Source: Candidatus Iainarchaeum sp. (GTDB lineage Archaea; Micrarchaeota; Micrarchaeia; Burarchaeales; Fermentimicrarchaeaceae). Taken from it: a stretch of 45,247 bases of DNA. Of the stretch, positions 18,277 to 27,892 are shown piece by piece (positions within the stretch are counted from its first letter, which is position 1; each line of letters begins with the position of its first letter). The notes under the pieces are model-generated. The model was not told the origin of the DNA, did not search any database, and was given only the letters and a program-made list of their open reading frames with translations. Both the position numbers and the translations under genes were made by a program. The stretch spans positions 1 through 45,247 of the forward strand of contig JAQTMQ010000005.1 in the NCBI GenBank assembly GCA_028714235.1. The letters run 5' to 3'.

Positions 18277-19263
18277 ATGCGCGCAATAGCCGTCCTCCTC
18301 GCTTCAATTCTTCTCGCGGGATGCTGCGGCATTTTCGGGGAAGAGGCGCCGCCGCCCGCGTTGAACCTGACGATTACGGAAGCTCTCGACCCGAATGTCG
18401 AAGTTTTCGTGATGGACAAGTACGAGAAAAACGTCACGTCCATTGACTCCATAGAATACTTTTACCCCGTGCAGAAAGGGCTCGCAGAGGGAACGGAATA
18501 CGGCTTCAGGATTAAGGGCCCGACCTTCATGCCCGTGAACGAGAAATTCGTCGCAAAGAGGCCGCCCCAAATTTACCGCGAACTCGGGGTCCAGCAATAC
18601 CACGGCTACCAGCCCGGGCGCTATGACATCGAGCTGGTAGAGATTCAGGGAAACCGCGGGTTCGTGCGCGCGAAAACCATTTTCACGGTTTACACCCGGG
18701 AGTCGCGAGCCGACGATGCGGCCGGCCGCATCCGCGCCAACTGCTCCGGATTCATCGGGGCCGCGCCGTACGAGACGAGGGACGGGAACGCGGGCAGGCT
18801 CTACGATTGCGCGCGCGACCTTGCCGTGGCAGCGCGCGACCCGGACGTCTGCTTAGGGCTGGGCAAGTTCTTCGCGGACAACCAGAGCGCGTTCCTGGTC
18901 GGGGATTGCAGGACGGATTACGCGGTGGCGACAGGAAACGCCTCGTTGTGCGACGAGAGCTCCATGCCGAAAGGGCGCGGCTTTTGCAAGGCGATGGTGG
19001 CGAGCGACCCCGGGGAATGCATGCGAATCGAATGCGACTTCTCGTGCTACATGGAGAGCATTGAAACCCAGCAGGACCTCTGCCTCCAATGGTACGGCAT
19101 AGCGAAGGGCAACAACACCGTCTGCCTCATGGTGAGGAACGAGGAGTACAGGAACATCTGCAGCGGCCTCGTGCTCAACGACGAGAGCGTCTGCCAGCGC
19201 ATCCAGGACCCCCAGGCGCGCGAGAGCTGCGTCAACCACGCGAGAAACACGCCAAGGGGATGA
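18277..19263 (+). CDS. Predicted lipoprotein, Cys-rich C-terminal half
   Basis: MRAIAVLLASILLAGCCG lipobox (internal Met of the ORF opening at 18262); many Cys. Confidence 0.7.
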   Translation: MRAIAVLLASILLAGCCGIFGEEAPPPALNLTITEALDPNVEVFVMDKYEKNVTSIDSIEYFYPVQKGLAEGTEYGFRIKGPTFMPVNEKFVAKRPPQIYRELGVQQYHGYQPGRYDIELVEIQGNRGFVRAKTIFTVYTRESRADDAAGRIRANCSGFIGAAPYETRDGNAGRLYDCARDLAVAARDPDVCLGLGKFFADNQSAFLVGDCRTDYAVATGNASLCDESSMPKGRGFCKAMVASDPGECMRIECDFSCYMESIETQQDLCLQWYGIAKGNNTVCLMVRNEEYRNICSGLVLNDESVCQRIQDPQARESCVNHARNTPRG

Positions 19264-19348
19264 ATGGGCGCCATTCATCCGGACCCGCCGTCCCGCTTCC
19301 AGCCACGCATTTATTAATCCGCCGCGAAAATAGCTTTCGGGTGGGCAA

Positions 19349-19843
19349 ATGACTGGCAGGCTTTTCAGGGCATCCGCGCTCGCGTTCCTTTTCATCCTGT
19401 TTTCAGGCGCCTGTTTCGCGTGGGATTGCGCCTCCGACGCTTATTCCAACTCGTGCCGCGCATGCACTTTTGACGGCGCCGGCAAAATGCTCGGCTCGTG
19501 CAGCGACTACTGGACGGGCTACGGGAAGAGGTGCATCTCGGAAAAGCGCCCGATGCTTGCCTGGATGTACTCGAATGGGGGGTGCTCCGAGGTTGACGCG
19601 TGCGCGGCGGAATTGACGGCGTGCAAGGAGGCGGTGAGCGTCGGGAGCGACCAGCTGGACTGCGTCAACCCGGCCGTAATGCAATGCTTCATGCAGTCCG
19701 ATGAATGCGTGGCGAGGGCGGACAGGACGTGCAACAACGATTTGGGGAATTTGGTTGACGTCATCGCGGACTTGTGCCCAATCCCGATCCTCATGCTGCT
19801 CGGGCTTCCCCTGCTTGCGCTTGCATTCGCGGGGAAGCGCTAA
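19349..19843 (+). CDS. Cys-rich secreted protein with C-terminal TM anchor
   Basis: Signal peptide FLFILFSGACFAW; numerous Cys; terminal PIPILMLLGLPLLALAFAGKR. Confidence 0.6.
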   Translation: MTGRLFRASALAFLFILFSGACFAWDCASDAYSNSCRACTFDGAGKMLGSCSDYWTGYGKRCISEKRPMLAWMYSNGGCSEVDACAAELTACKEAVSVGSDQLDCVNPAVMQCFMQSDECVARADRTCNNDLGNLVDVIADLCPIPILMLLGLPLLALAFAGKR

Positions 19844-19900
19844 ACCGGGGCCGCCTCCCGGCCCACAAAATTATAAGCGGGCGGAGCGGAAAAGCAGCCC

Positions 19901-20488
19901 ATGGCAAAGCTGAAGGTTCTTGTCGAGGGGTATGCCCGGAAAACGGCGGGGGGATGGGAAGCTTCCAGCACCGCTGTTTTGCTCGAGGATTCGGGGAAGA
20001 GAATCGTCGTTGACCCGGGCTGCAACGAGAGGATGCTTCTTGAAGCTCTGGGGAAGGAAATGGTTTCGCCGGGCGACGTCGACCTCGTTTTCCTGACGCA
20101 CTGCCACCTGGACCACCTCCTCAACGTGCGGCTGTTTCCCGGGGTTGACGTGGCGGACGCGAGGAACGCGTATCGCGGGGATGAGGAATTCGCGTTGAAG
20201 GGAAGGATTCCCGGGACGGGCATCAGGATAATCGACACTCCGGGCCACGTGAGGGAGCATTCGGCGCTCCTCGCAGAAACGGGTGACGGGGTCGTCGCCG
20301 TGGCGGGGGACCTGTGGTGGTGGAGGGAAGGAATGCAGCCGGAAATGCCGGGCGAGGCCGAGCTGCTTTCTCTCGAGGACCACATCGCGGAAGACAAGGA
20401 AATGCTTGTCGCGAGCAGGAAGGCAATCCTTGCAATGGCGGACTTAATAGTCCCGGGCCACGGGAAGCCGTTCCGGGTGGAAAAATAG
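19901..20488 (+). CDS. Metallo-beta-lactamase-fold hydrolase
   Basis: FLTHCHLDHLLNV (HxHxDH-type variant), IIDTPGHVREHSALL, VAGDLWWW, IVPGHGKPF. Confidence 0.88.
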   Translation: MAKLKVLVEGYARKTAGGWEASSTAVLLEDSGKRIVVDPGCNERMLLEALGKEMVSPGDVDLVFLTHCHLDHLLNVRLFPGVDVADARNAYRGDEEFALKGRIPGTGIRIIDTPGHVREHSALLAETGDGVVAVAGDLWWWREGMQPEMPGEAELLSLEDHIAEDKEMLVASRKAILAMADLIVPGHGKPFRVEK

Positions 20489-20535
20489 GCGCCTTGGGCG
20501 CGAGTTTTTTATTGCCGAGCCGCGGAATCTGGTGC

Positions 20536-21255
20536 ATGCAGGCGGTGCAGGCGCGCGGCGGGGGGGAAGCGTTCGGCTCCCGGTTCATGCGGAAAACCTA
20601 TTCCGAAATCTACAGGAGGTACAAGGGAGAGGATTCCCCCGAGACTGCTAAAAACAATGCGAGGAGGATGCTCCGCAGGCTCGCGTCCGCCCTTCCCGAC
20701 GGCAGCAATTACCTTGGAATCGGCGCCGGAAGCGGGTTCACCGAAGCCGGAATGAAGGATGCCTTCAAGAAATTCGGCTCGGTCACGATTCTGGATATTG
20801 CGAAAAGGAAGCCCAAGATGGGCGTGGGGCGGGGGCAGGCGAACGTGCTGAACGTCGAAGCGGACGCCCAGCTCCTCCCGGTAAGGCCGAACTCGATGGA
20901 CCTCGTTTCGTGCCTCATGTCCCAAGACTTTTACGCGGACCGCGACAAGGCGACGAAAGACATGTTTCGCGTCATGAAGCCGGGCGCGCACGCGGTCGTT
21001 TTCCTCCACCACCCGGAAATGATGCGCCGCAACCTCGAGGCGGGGAGGCTTGAAACCGCGCAGGCGGCGTTCACGGCGCACCTGCTTGGAAGGCAAGGCG
21101 TCTTCGCGGACGAGGAGGCGCTCAAGAGCCACTACTCCCGGCACGGTTTCAAGGTTGAAAGCGTCCACGAGCACGTGCCGGGAAGGTTGGAGCCCAAGGG
21201 CGACTACTGGTGGGAAGTCGTGCTCAGGAAGCCTGAAGCCGTGAAGGGTCGCTAG
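20536..21255 (+). CDS. SAM-dependent methyltransferase-like protein
   Basis: YLGIGAGSGFTEAGMKDAFKKFGSVTILDIAKRK, LLPVRPNSMDLVSCLMSQDFYADRDKATKDMFRVMKPGAHAVVFLHH; upstream part of the 20314 ORF overlaps the MBL gene. Confidence 0.8.
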   Translation: MQAVQARGGGEAFGSRFMRKTYSEIYRRYKGEDSPETAKNNARRMLRRLASALPDGSNYLGIGAGSGFTEAGMKDAFKKFGSVTILDIAKRKPKMGVGRGQANVLNVEADAQLLPVRPNSMDLVSCLMSQDFYADRDKATKDMFRVMKPGAHAVVFLHHPEMMRRNLEAGRLETAQAAFTAHLLGRQGVFADEEALKSHYSRHGFKVESVHEHVPGRLEPKGDYWWEVVLRKPEAVKGR

Positions 21256-21265
21256 GGCAGCCCGC

Positions 21266-22138
21266 TTACGTGGTTTTGTCGGCTTCCTCCACCGCGAGGT
21301 AGCCCGTCTCCGTTATCATGCCGTCCTCCACCTTCACGGTGTAGCCGTAAGGCCAAGCGTTCGAGAAGCGGTAGGTCGCGACCGGCTCGTAATCGCTGTT
21401 CAGGAGGCGGAGAATGACGTCGCGCCGCTCCGGCCCCCCGGAAGTCACCGTCCTCCTCCATTGCCACAAGTCGTCGTAGTACAGGTAAGGGATTCGGATG
21501 ACGACCGCGCGCGGAGTGCCCGTGGGCCCGTTCGAAAGGAAGAGCGCGTCCGGGTCTGCCGCGTCCAGCCGCTCGCCCGGCGAAACGACGACGCCGACGC
21601 GGTCGAAATTGTCGATGCGGATCATGCCCGTTTCCATGACGAAGCCCCAATAGCCTGCCCCGGAGTAGTCGAACCAGACGACGTTTTCGGGCGCGTCACC
21701 TTCACCGCCGCCGGAAAGGTGTGGCGTGGGCGTCGGCGTGGGGGTCGGAACCGGCGTGGCGGTCGGCTCGGGAGTCGGAACGGGGGTTGCAGTGGGGGTC
21801 GGAGTGGGCGTGGCGGTGGGCTCGGGAGTCGGGGTAGGGGTGGGCGTTGGCTCCGGAGTGGGAGTCGGAGTGGGCTCGGGGGTTGGCGTGGGCGCTTCCG
21901 TGGGCTCGGGCGTGGCGGTGGGCTCGGGAGTCGGGCAGGGCTCGAACTCGCAGCCGGGCGGAATCCGCCCAACCCAGGTCCCGTCAGGGCAAACCCTCGC
22001 CTCCATCGTGCATATCACTGGGGTGGGAGTGGGTTCTGGTTCAGGGGTTGTTTCCCGCGGGAAGCTGATGCCGATGCAGCCGGAAAAGAACAGAAGGGAC
22101 GCGAGAAGCGCGATTATGGCGAAGTCAAAGGTTTTCAT
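21266..22138 (-). CDS. Lipoprotein with PTP stalk and C-terminal phage tail-tube (gp19)-like domain
   Basis: Lipobox [25 protein letters not shown] module; stalk; [45 protein letters not shown] resembles the gp19/tail-tube pattern LWxWxxxV..G..ERR..I.LL......V.....NAWP..Y. Confidence 0.65.
   Translation of the reverse strand: MKTFDFAIIALLASLLFFSGCIGISFPRETTPEPEPTPTPVICTMEARVCPDGTWVGRIPPGCEFEPCPTPEPTATPEPTEAPTPTPEPTPTPTPEPTPTPTPTPEPTATPTPTPTATPVPTPEPTATPVPTPTPTPTPHLSGGGEGDAPENVVWFDYSGAGYWGFVMETGMIRIDNFDRVGVVVSPGERLDAADPDALFLSNGPTGTPRAVVIRIPYLYYDDLWQWRRTVTSGGPERRDVILRLLNSDYEPVATYRFSNAWPYGYTVKVEDGMITETGYLAVEEADKTT
21720..21945 (-). repeat. Low-complexity (E/A)PTPTP-encoding repeat
   Basis: Imperfect hexamer-type repeats GGAGTC/GGGGTC/GGCGTG on + strand. 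Confidence 0.85.
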
Positions 22139-22147
22139 TGCAATCCC

Positions 22148-22636
22148 TCAGGTTTCAAGGTCCCTTTCAAAGCTGTTGTAAGTGAGATTGTACGTTGCGT
22201 ATGTTATGCCTCCCTTGCTCGAGATTTTCCGCGAGGCTGGGAACACCCTGTAAAACAGGTACATCGCCTGGGTGTTGCGCTCGCCGTCATAAATCCGGAT
22301 AATCGCGTCCTTCGTCTTGTAAGCCAAATCCTCGTCTTCGTACCATGAATTGAGGTTCACGTTGCTGTGGTCGAATAATGTGTCCGTGGTTGGAACCTTG
22401 ACGAGGAGGTCCTCGTAAGTCGTCACGCCCGGGGATTTGCGGGTGACGAGCGCGCCGCCGGGACGCGTTTCCACGACTTGGGTGAAGCTCGAGAACTCGA
22501 AGGCGTTCATGGGAGTCGCCTGAATCCTGCCGTCATACTGGAGTACGGCGGAAAACGGGCCGTCGGGGTAGGGTTCGGATGCGGCCGAAAGGCAGGAGAA
22601 GAACAGCAAGGCGAATGCTGCCGAGGCAAGTTTCAA
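22148..22636 (-). CDS. Exported protein with tail-tube (gp19)-like fold signature
   Basis: Signal peptide FALLFFSCLSAASE; PFSAVLQYDGRIQATPMNAFEFSSFTQVVETRPGGALVTRKSPGVTTYEDLLVKVPTTDTLFD...IIRIYDGERNTQAMYLFYRVFPAS. Confidence 0.55.
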   Translation of the reverse strand: MKLASAAFALLFFSCLSAASEPYPDGPFSAVLQYDGRIQATPMNAFEFSSFTQVVETRPGGALVTRKSPGVTTYEDLLVKVPTTDTLFDHSNVNLNSWYEDEDLAYKTKDAIIRIYDGERNTQAMYLFYRVFPASRKISSKGGITYATYNLTYNSFERDLET

Positions 22637-22752
22637 TGCACCACCGGAAATGATTTGGGGGAAAGTATTTTAAGTAATATGGGCAGGCCGGGGGCGCGGC
22701 GCGCGCTTCCCCAACAACGTTTTTTAAGGTGCCGCAAGCCAAACCGTGGAGC

Positions 22753-23373
22753 ATGGAGGGCGCGGAAGAGAACGCGATGGAGCGGCTTGGCAAAAGAAGG
22801 CTTGAGAACATTACGGACGCGATTTTCGCGTTCGCGATGACGCTCCTCGTCCTGAACATCGAAGTTCCGGAGCAGGTTTCCGCAACAGGAGGGGAAAACC
22901 CCGTTTTTCCGCTGCTGGCAAGCCTATTGCCCGACTTTTTCCATTACTTCACCGCTTTCCTCGTCCTCGCGGCCTTCTGGTTCGTGCACCACTGCTATTA
23001 CGAGAGATTCGTCAAGCTTGACAGGACCGCGCTGTGGCTGGGAATCGGCGCGCTCCTGATGATTGCGCTGATTCCGTTCACGACAAACCTTGCGGATACC
23101 TACATCGGCTACGGCTTGTCGGCGGTAGTGTTCGAACTGAATATCGCCGTGATCGGGCTCTTCTTTTACCTGCAATGGGTTTACGCCGAAAGCAGGGGCG
23201 GGCTCCTGAAAGGGAACGTTGGGCCGAAGGTCAGCGCGCAAATCGTCAGGAGCATCCTCGTAATCCCGTTGGCCTCCGTCATCGCGATCGCGCTGTCCCT
23301 CATGGGATTCACCTGGAGCGCGCTCGTGCTGTTCGTCGCGCTGCCCATTTCCGTGCTATTTTTTTACGGCTAG
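22753..23373 (+). CDS. TMEM175/DUF1211-family membrane protein (potassium-channel-like)
   Basis: RRLENITDAIFAFAMTLLVLNIEVPE near N-terminus resembles the TMEM175 RxxxFSDxxxAxxxTLLxLxI motif; 6 TM pattern. Confidence 0.8.
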   Translation: MEGAEENAMERLGKRRLENITDAIFAFAMTLLVLNIEVPEQVSATGGENPVFPLLASLLPDFFHYFTAFLVLAAFWFVHHCYYERFVKLDRTALWLGIGALLMIALIPFTTNLADTYIGYGLSAVVFELNIAVIGLFFYLQWVYAESRGGLLKGNVGPKVSAQIVRSILVIPLASVIAIALSLMGFTWSALVLFVALPISVLFFYG

Positions 23374-23375
23374 CG

Positions 23376-24638
23376 TCACTCGTACCTGAGCGCTTCCACC
23401 GGCGGGACCGACGCCGCGTTGCGCGCGGGAAGAAGCCCGGAAACCGCGCCGATGGCGAGCGAGAACCCCAGGCCGAGGAGCACGAGGTCGAAGGAAATCC
23501 TTGACGGGAGGCCGAAATTCGCGAGGACGGCCGAGCCCGCGAAGGAAAGCAGGATTCCGAACACGCCTCCGATGAGCCCCACCATGCACGCCTCGAAAAG
23601 GAAGAGCTTGAGGACGGCGCGCCTCCTCGCGCCGAGCGCTTTCAGCAGGCCGATGAATTTCGTCTGCTCGAGCACGCTCGTGAACATGGCGTTCGCCACC
23701 CCGACTCCGCCTACGACGAGCGAGATGGACGCTATTCCGCCGAGGAAGAGGGCGAGCGTGTCCGTCATGCTGGTGATGGACTCGGAGAGGGACGAGGCCG
23801 TGGCGACGCTGAAGTCCTCCTCGCCCGCCTCGAGGCGGTGGATGGAGTCGAGCTTTTCCGTCAAGGCGGCGGCAACGGTTTCGGGGTCGCTGTCCGTGGA
23901 TGCGACCACCACGATTGAGCTCACGTTCTGGCTCTGGTTGAAGAGCGTCCTTGCCGCGCGCTGCGAGATGAAGATGCTGTTGTCCGGGCCGGAAAACGAC
24001 GCGCCGGACTCGTTGAGTACTCCGACCACCCTGAACGCCACCCCGTCGATCCTGATTTGCTTGTTGAGCATGCTGTCGTTGAACGTGCTTGCGGCAACGG
24101 AATATCCGAGGACCGCGGACTTTAGGTCGCCCGAGCCAAGCGTCCTGCCTTGCGCTATCACGGTGCCGGTGCTCTCCGGGAACGCGGAGGGCTCGGTGCC
24201 AACTATGGTGAGCGAGGTGTTCTTGTCCTTGTACGCCACCGTCGCCCTTTCCGAGAGCCGCGCATCAAGCGTTTCCACGCCGCTGACCCTCCTCAGCTGC
24301 TCCGCCTCCGTGAAAGTGATGCGTGGGGATTCTTCGTCCTGGTTGAACCCCTGCATCCCGCCGGGCGGGCCTCCAACGCGGCCTCCCGCGGCTCCCCCGC
24401 CAACGCCGAACATCATGGCCATCCTTTCCGCGCGCGGGCTTCCGGGCGTAATCGTGATTATGTTTGCGCCCAGTCCGCTTAAGCGGCTCTCGATTTGGTC
24501 GTTCATGCCGACGCTGATGGAGATTAGGGAAATGATTGAGGCGACGCCAATCACTATGCCCAGTATCGCAAGCCAGCTTCTCAGGCTCCTGTAGCGGAGC
24601 GAGTTGAAGGCGATTTGCGCGAGTTCGCGGTTTTTCAT
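23376..24638 (-). CDS. MacB/FtsX-type ABC transporter permease
   Basis: SLRSWLAILGIVIGVASIISLISI N-terminus, large extracytoplasmic domain, three C-terminal TMs, LLPARNAASVPPVEALRYE C-terminus. Confidence 0.92.
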   Translation of the reverse strand: MKNRELAQIAFNSLRYRSLRSWLAILGIVIGVASIISLISISVGMNDQIESRLSGLGANIITITPGSPRAERMAMMFGVGGGAAGGRVGGPPGGMQGFNQDEESPRITFTEAEQLRRVSGVETLDARLSERATVAYKDKNTSLTIVGTEPSAFPESTGTVIAQGRTLGSGDLKSAVLGYSVAASTFNDSMLNKQIRIDGVAFRVVGVLNESGASFSGPDNSIFISQRAARTLFNQSQNVSSIVVVASTDSDPETVAAALTEKLDSIHRLEAGEEDFSVATASSLSESITSMTDTLALFLGGIASISLVVGGVGVANAMFTSVLEQTKFIGLLKALGARRRAVLKLFLFEACMVGLIGGVFGILLSFAGSAVLANFGLPSRISFDLVLLGLGFSLAIGAVSGLLPARNAASVPPVEALRYE

Positions 24639-26164
24639 TTCGCCTTCCCCGCAATGAACCGGCGGTATCCCATGTACGCGCCGGCCGCAACGATGATGGC
24701 AGCGGCAGCCAGCATGATTGTGCCGTACGGGATGCCCGCGATGCCCGCCTGCTGCTGGAACCTGCCCGCGCCAGCGAAGCCCGTCATGTTCGTCGCGTTG
24801 GTAGAGAACACGGCGCTCGTCGCGTCAATGGCCTTCGTGAGGACGTGCTCCGCGTTGTTCGTGTCGCGGAAACGGATTTCGACCTCGATGGCGTTGCTGG
24901 ATGCGGGGCCGAATCCCATTGAAGGCATGTCGAGCGTCGAAAAGTCGTCGACGTTGAGGGTTCCCATGAAGCTTTCCGAGGTGCCGCCTGTCGAACCCGC
25001 CGGCCGGGCAATCACGTACACGCTGCGCACCGCGGAATTTCCGGTGTTCGCCACCTGAATCAGCGAGCCGACGATGCTCACCGTTATCTCGGGGGTGGCG
25101 ACGACCGGGATGCCCGCGTTGAAAACGCTTGCCTTCCCGCCGTCCGGGGTGAAGGAGAGCGGGAGCGTGTAGTATCCCGGAGTGGAAGTGGATATGCCGA
25201 TTGAGATGTTCCTGGACTCGGAGCTCCCGGCAGGCACGGAAGTGAAGTAAATGCGCTGTATTCCGAGGGGCGTCAGCACGTCCGTGGAGTTTATGTCCAC
25301 CACGCCGGAAACCGGGGACGAGCCCGCGTTTTCCAGCGTCAGCCTGAACGCGGCGTCCGAGCCGATTTCAACGGGCCCCAAGGCCTCAAGGGTTATCCGG
25401 GTCTGCGTTGAGGTGTCGAGCACGCTTATCGGGCCGATTGGAAGCGTTTCCGAGGTGGGCTGCTTGAGCGCGTTCTGGTAGGTGAACTCAACCGGGATGC
25501 CGTAAGCCCCGAGGGAGGCGGAGGAAGAGGAGACGAGCGTGATGGACACGCTTTCCGTGCCGTTCGCCTCGATGTTCCCCACGCTTTTCTGCGACGCGCC
25601 GTCAAGCGAGAAAGAGGAGTTCGCGGGAAGGGAGATGACGAGGTTGTCAACAGTGCCTCCGGTATTCCTGATTTCGAGCGTGAAAGCGAGCTTTTCGCCC
25701 GGGGAGATTGACGCCTTGTCCATCGAGACGGTGCGCACCTCGAGCGGCTTGTACTGCTCGACTACCAGCGGGATTGAGAGCGAGGTTTTTTTGGACGAGT
25801 AATCGTTCCCGGACTTGTGCGAGTAATACACGTCAATGTCAATCAGCTGGATGGTTCCGGACGAGTCCTCCCCCACCTTGAAGGGCACGAGGACCTGCGC
25901 GGTCGAGCCGGCCACTACCTCGCCGAGGTACGTCGAGGACTCAGCGCCCCTGTAAAGGTAGTTTGCCGTGACCGACTGCGCGTTCGCGTCGCCCGTGTTC
26001 TCCAGGTTGATTTGGATGTACCCGGAAGCCCCTGGGTACACCTCCCCGGGAACCGTGGAATACCCGGTTATCCCGAGTATCGGCCCCTCGGCGAAAGCTA
26101 AAAGCGTCAAGGCGAGCAGGAACAGCCCCGCGGCCACGAAATTTCTCCCTTCAAACAGCTTCAT
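24635..26164 (-). CDS. Extracellular Ig-like (CARDB/COG1361-type) protein with C-terminal TM
   Basis: Signal peptide; repeated beta-sandwich-like segments (ISPGEKLAFTLEIRNTGG, EIGSDAAFRLTLENAGSSPVSGVV); C-terminal TM; 4-nt overlaps with flanking transporter genes. Confidence 0.8.
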   Translation of the reverse strand: MKLFEGRNFVAAGLFLLALTLLAFAEGPILGITGYSTVPGEVYPGASGYIQINLENTGDANAQSVTANYLYRGAESSTYLGEVVAGSTAQVLVPFKVGEDSSGTIQLIDIDVYYSHKSGNDYSSKKTSLSIPLVVEQYKPLEVRTVSMDKASISPGEKLAFTLEIRNTGGTVDNLVISLPANSSFSLDGASQKSVGNIEANGTESVSITLVSSSSASLGAYGIPVEFTYQNALKQPTSETLPIGPISVLDTSTQTRITLEALGPVEIGSDAAFRLTLENAGSSPVSGVVDINSTDVLTPLGIQRIYFTSVPAGSSESRNISIGISTSTPGYYTLPLSFTPDGGKASVFNAGIPVVATPEITVSIVGSLIQVANTGNSAVRSVYVIARPAGSTGGTSESFMGTLNVDDFSTLDMPSMGFGPASSNAIEVEIRFRDTNNAEHVLTKAIDATSAVFSTNATNMTGFAGAGRFQQQAGIAGIPYGTIMLAAAAIIVAAGAYMGYRRFIAGKAK

Positions 26165-26904
26165 GCAAATCTCCTCCTTTCACCCTTTTTCCTTGCCTCG
26201 GGCGCAATCCGCCCGTCAACGATGCGCACAATCCTGTCCGCCATCCCGGCGAGGTTCTGCTCGTGCGTGACGAGTATCACCGTAAGGCCCCGGTCCCTGC
26301 AGAGGCTCGAGATGTGGTCCATGACCTCCCGGCTTGACTTGGTGTCGAGGTTTCCCGTCGGCTCGTCCGCAAGGATTACTTTCGGGTTGTTCGCGAGCGC
26401 GCGCGCGATTGCGACGCGCTGCTTCTGCCCTCCTGAAAGCTGCCAGGGCATGCTCCCCGCCTTGTCCGTCAAGCCGACCGTCTCGAGGTTGCGGGAAACC
26501 GTTTCCTGCCTTTCCTTTTGCGGCACGCCCCGAATCATGAGGGGCAGCTCCACGTTCTTGAAAACGTTCAGCGTGGGGGCGAGGTTGAATGCCTGGAAGA
26601 CGAAGCCGATGGTGTCGCGGCGGATGTCCGCCACCCCGTCGTCGCTCATCGCGGATAGCGGCTTTCCCTGCACGAATACCTCGCCGCCCGTGGGCCTGTC
26701 CAGGCAGCCGAGCAGGTGGAGAAGCGTGCTCTTCCCGCTCCCGGACGGGCCTATGATGGAGATGAACTCGCCTTCCCTGACGTCGAGGCTCACCCGGTCC
26801 AGCGCGAGGAAAGGCGTCGCACCGTCGTAAAGCTTTGAAACCTCGACCAGGCTCAGGAGCGGCTCTGGCTTTCCAATCACGGGAAAGGGTGTGAAATCCC
26901 CCAT
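26161..26904 (-). CDS. LolD/MacB-type ABC transporter ATPase
   Basis: GPSGSGKSTLLHLLG Walker A, LSGGQKQRVAIARAL signature, VILADEPTGNLD Walker B. Confidence 0.96.
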   Translation of the reverse strand: MGDFTPFPVIGKPEPLLSLVEVSKLYDGATPFLALDRVSLDVREGEFISIIGPSGSGKSTLLHLLGCLDRPTGGEVFVQGKPLSAMSDDGVADIRRDTIGFVFQAFNLAPTLNVFKNVELPLMIRGVPQKERQETVSRNLETVGLTDKAGSMPWQLSGGQKQRVAIARALANNPKVILADEPTGNLDTKSSREVMDHISSLCRDRGLTVILVTHEQNLAGMADRIVRIVDGRIAPEARKKGERRRFA

Positions 26905-26962
26905 TTAAATTGAATCTCCGACTTTCTACCCAAATTGAGCCGTATTCCGTCAGGGGGCGGCG

Positions 26963-27445
26963 CTACTCGTTGCTGAGCTTCACGAAGATTACGAGGCCTA
27001 TCGCGCTGAAAAGCATGGGGACGAACGAGAAAACGTTCGCGATTCCGAAGGGCCCGAGAAGCATGTGCACCACCGGGAGGGACGAAAGCGCGTACATGAG
27101 GAACGAGAACAGGAACGCCACGAGCCCGAGGGTGAAGCTGGATTTGAGCCGCAAGTAGTCCTTCACGTACACGAACAGCAGGTACACTACGAGGACGACG
27201 TTCAGCACCGAAAGGGCGAGCCGCAGGGTGAAAAAGTCGCCGAGCTCGGGCTGGGGCGCGCCGAAAGGCGGGGTCGAACCCCTCGCCCCCGCGCCCCCCC
27301 AGTCGCGGGCGCCGAGCCCGGGCAGCAGGAAAGACGACGCGGACATTACCGCGAACGCGGCCAGGATAAGGGCCAGCGTGTAAACGGCAGCGCGGCCCCC
27401 GTTGCCGTTTCCGTCACCTTTTGCCTTTCTTGCCATTCTTATCAC
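26963..27445 (-). CDS. Hypothetical membrane protein (4 TM)
   Basis: Four hydrophobic segments; overlaps wHTH gene by 32 nt. Confidence 0.6.
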   Translation of the reverse strand: MIRMARKAKGDGNGNGGRAAVYTLALILAAFAVMSASSFLLPGLGARDWGGAGARGSTPPFGAPQPELGDFFTLRLALSVLNVVLVVYLLFVYVKDYLRLKSSFTLGLVAFLFSFLMYALSSLPVVHMLLGPFGIANVFSFVPMLFSAIGLVIFVKLSNE

Positions 27446-27716
27446 CCTTCAAAATCCCCATGAATCCGGGCTGGGAGAGAACGCTTTCGGAAACAAAATA
27501 CACCCTCCCGTAGTCTCCGCCCTCCGACTCCAGGATGGAATTCTTCGCAAGCATCTGCACGTGGTGCTCCACGGTCTTGTAATCGAGCTTCGCCTCCCTC
27601 GCCAGCCGGTTGAGGTTCATCGGCTTGCGCAAGAGGATGGAAAGCAGCTGTATGCGGGTGGGGCCGCCCTTCGTCCCCTCCAGAAGCCAGTAAAGAAGGC
27701 GTTTCATTGGTTCCAT
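27414..27716 (-). CDS. ArsR-like winged-helix transcriptional regulator
   Basis: RIQLLSILLRKPMNLNRLAREAKLDYKTVEHHVQMLAKNSILESEGGDYGRVYFVS. Confidence 0.85.
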   Translation of the reverse strand: MEPMKRLLYWLLEGTKGGPTRIQLLSILLRKPMNLNRLAREAKLDYKTVEHHVQMLAKNSILESEGGDYGRVYFVSESVLSQPGFMGILKGDKNGKKGKR

Positions 27717-27892
27717 CCAAATCGCACATTCGTTTTAGGCCCGGCCGGGTTATTAACATTTTGGCGCCGCTATCCGCGCACGCGCGCAACCCCCTGAAAC
27801 CGCATCATGCTTGTTTCCAATCCACAATAAATGCGTAATCCGGAATACGGCCCAACTATTGCCCAAATCGCGAGCCGAAGAGAAGCAGGCGG

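Noticed and set aside
27270-27310. GGGGTCGAACCCC and C-run resembling a tRNA T-arm
   Set aside because: Lies inside the 26963-27445 membrane-protein ORF, with no acceptor or anticodon arm around it.
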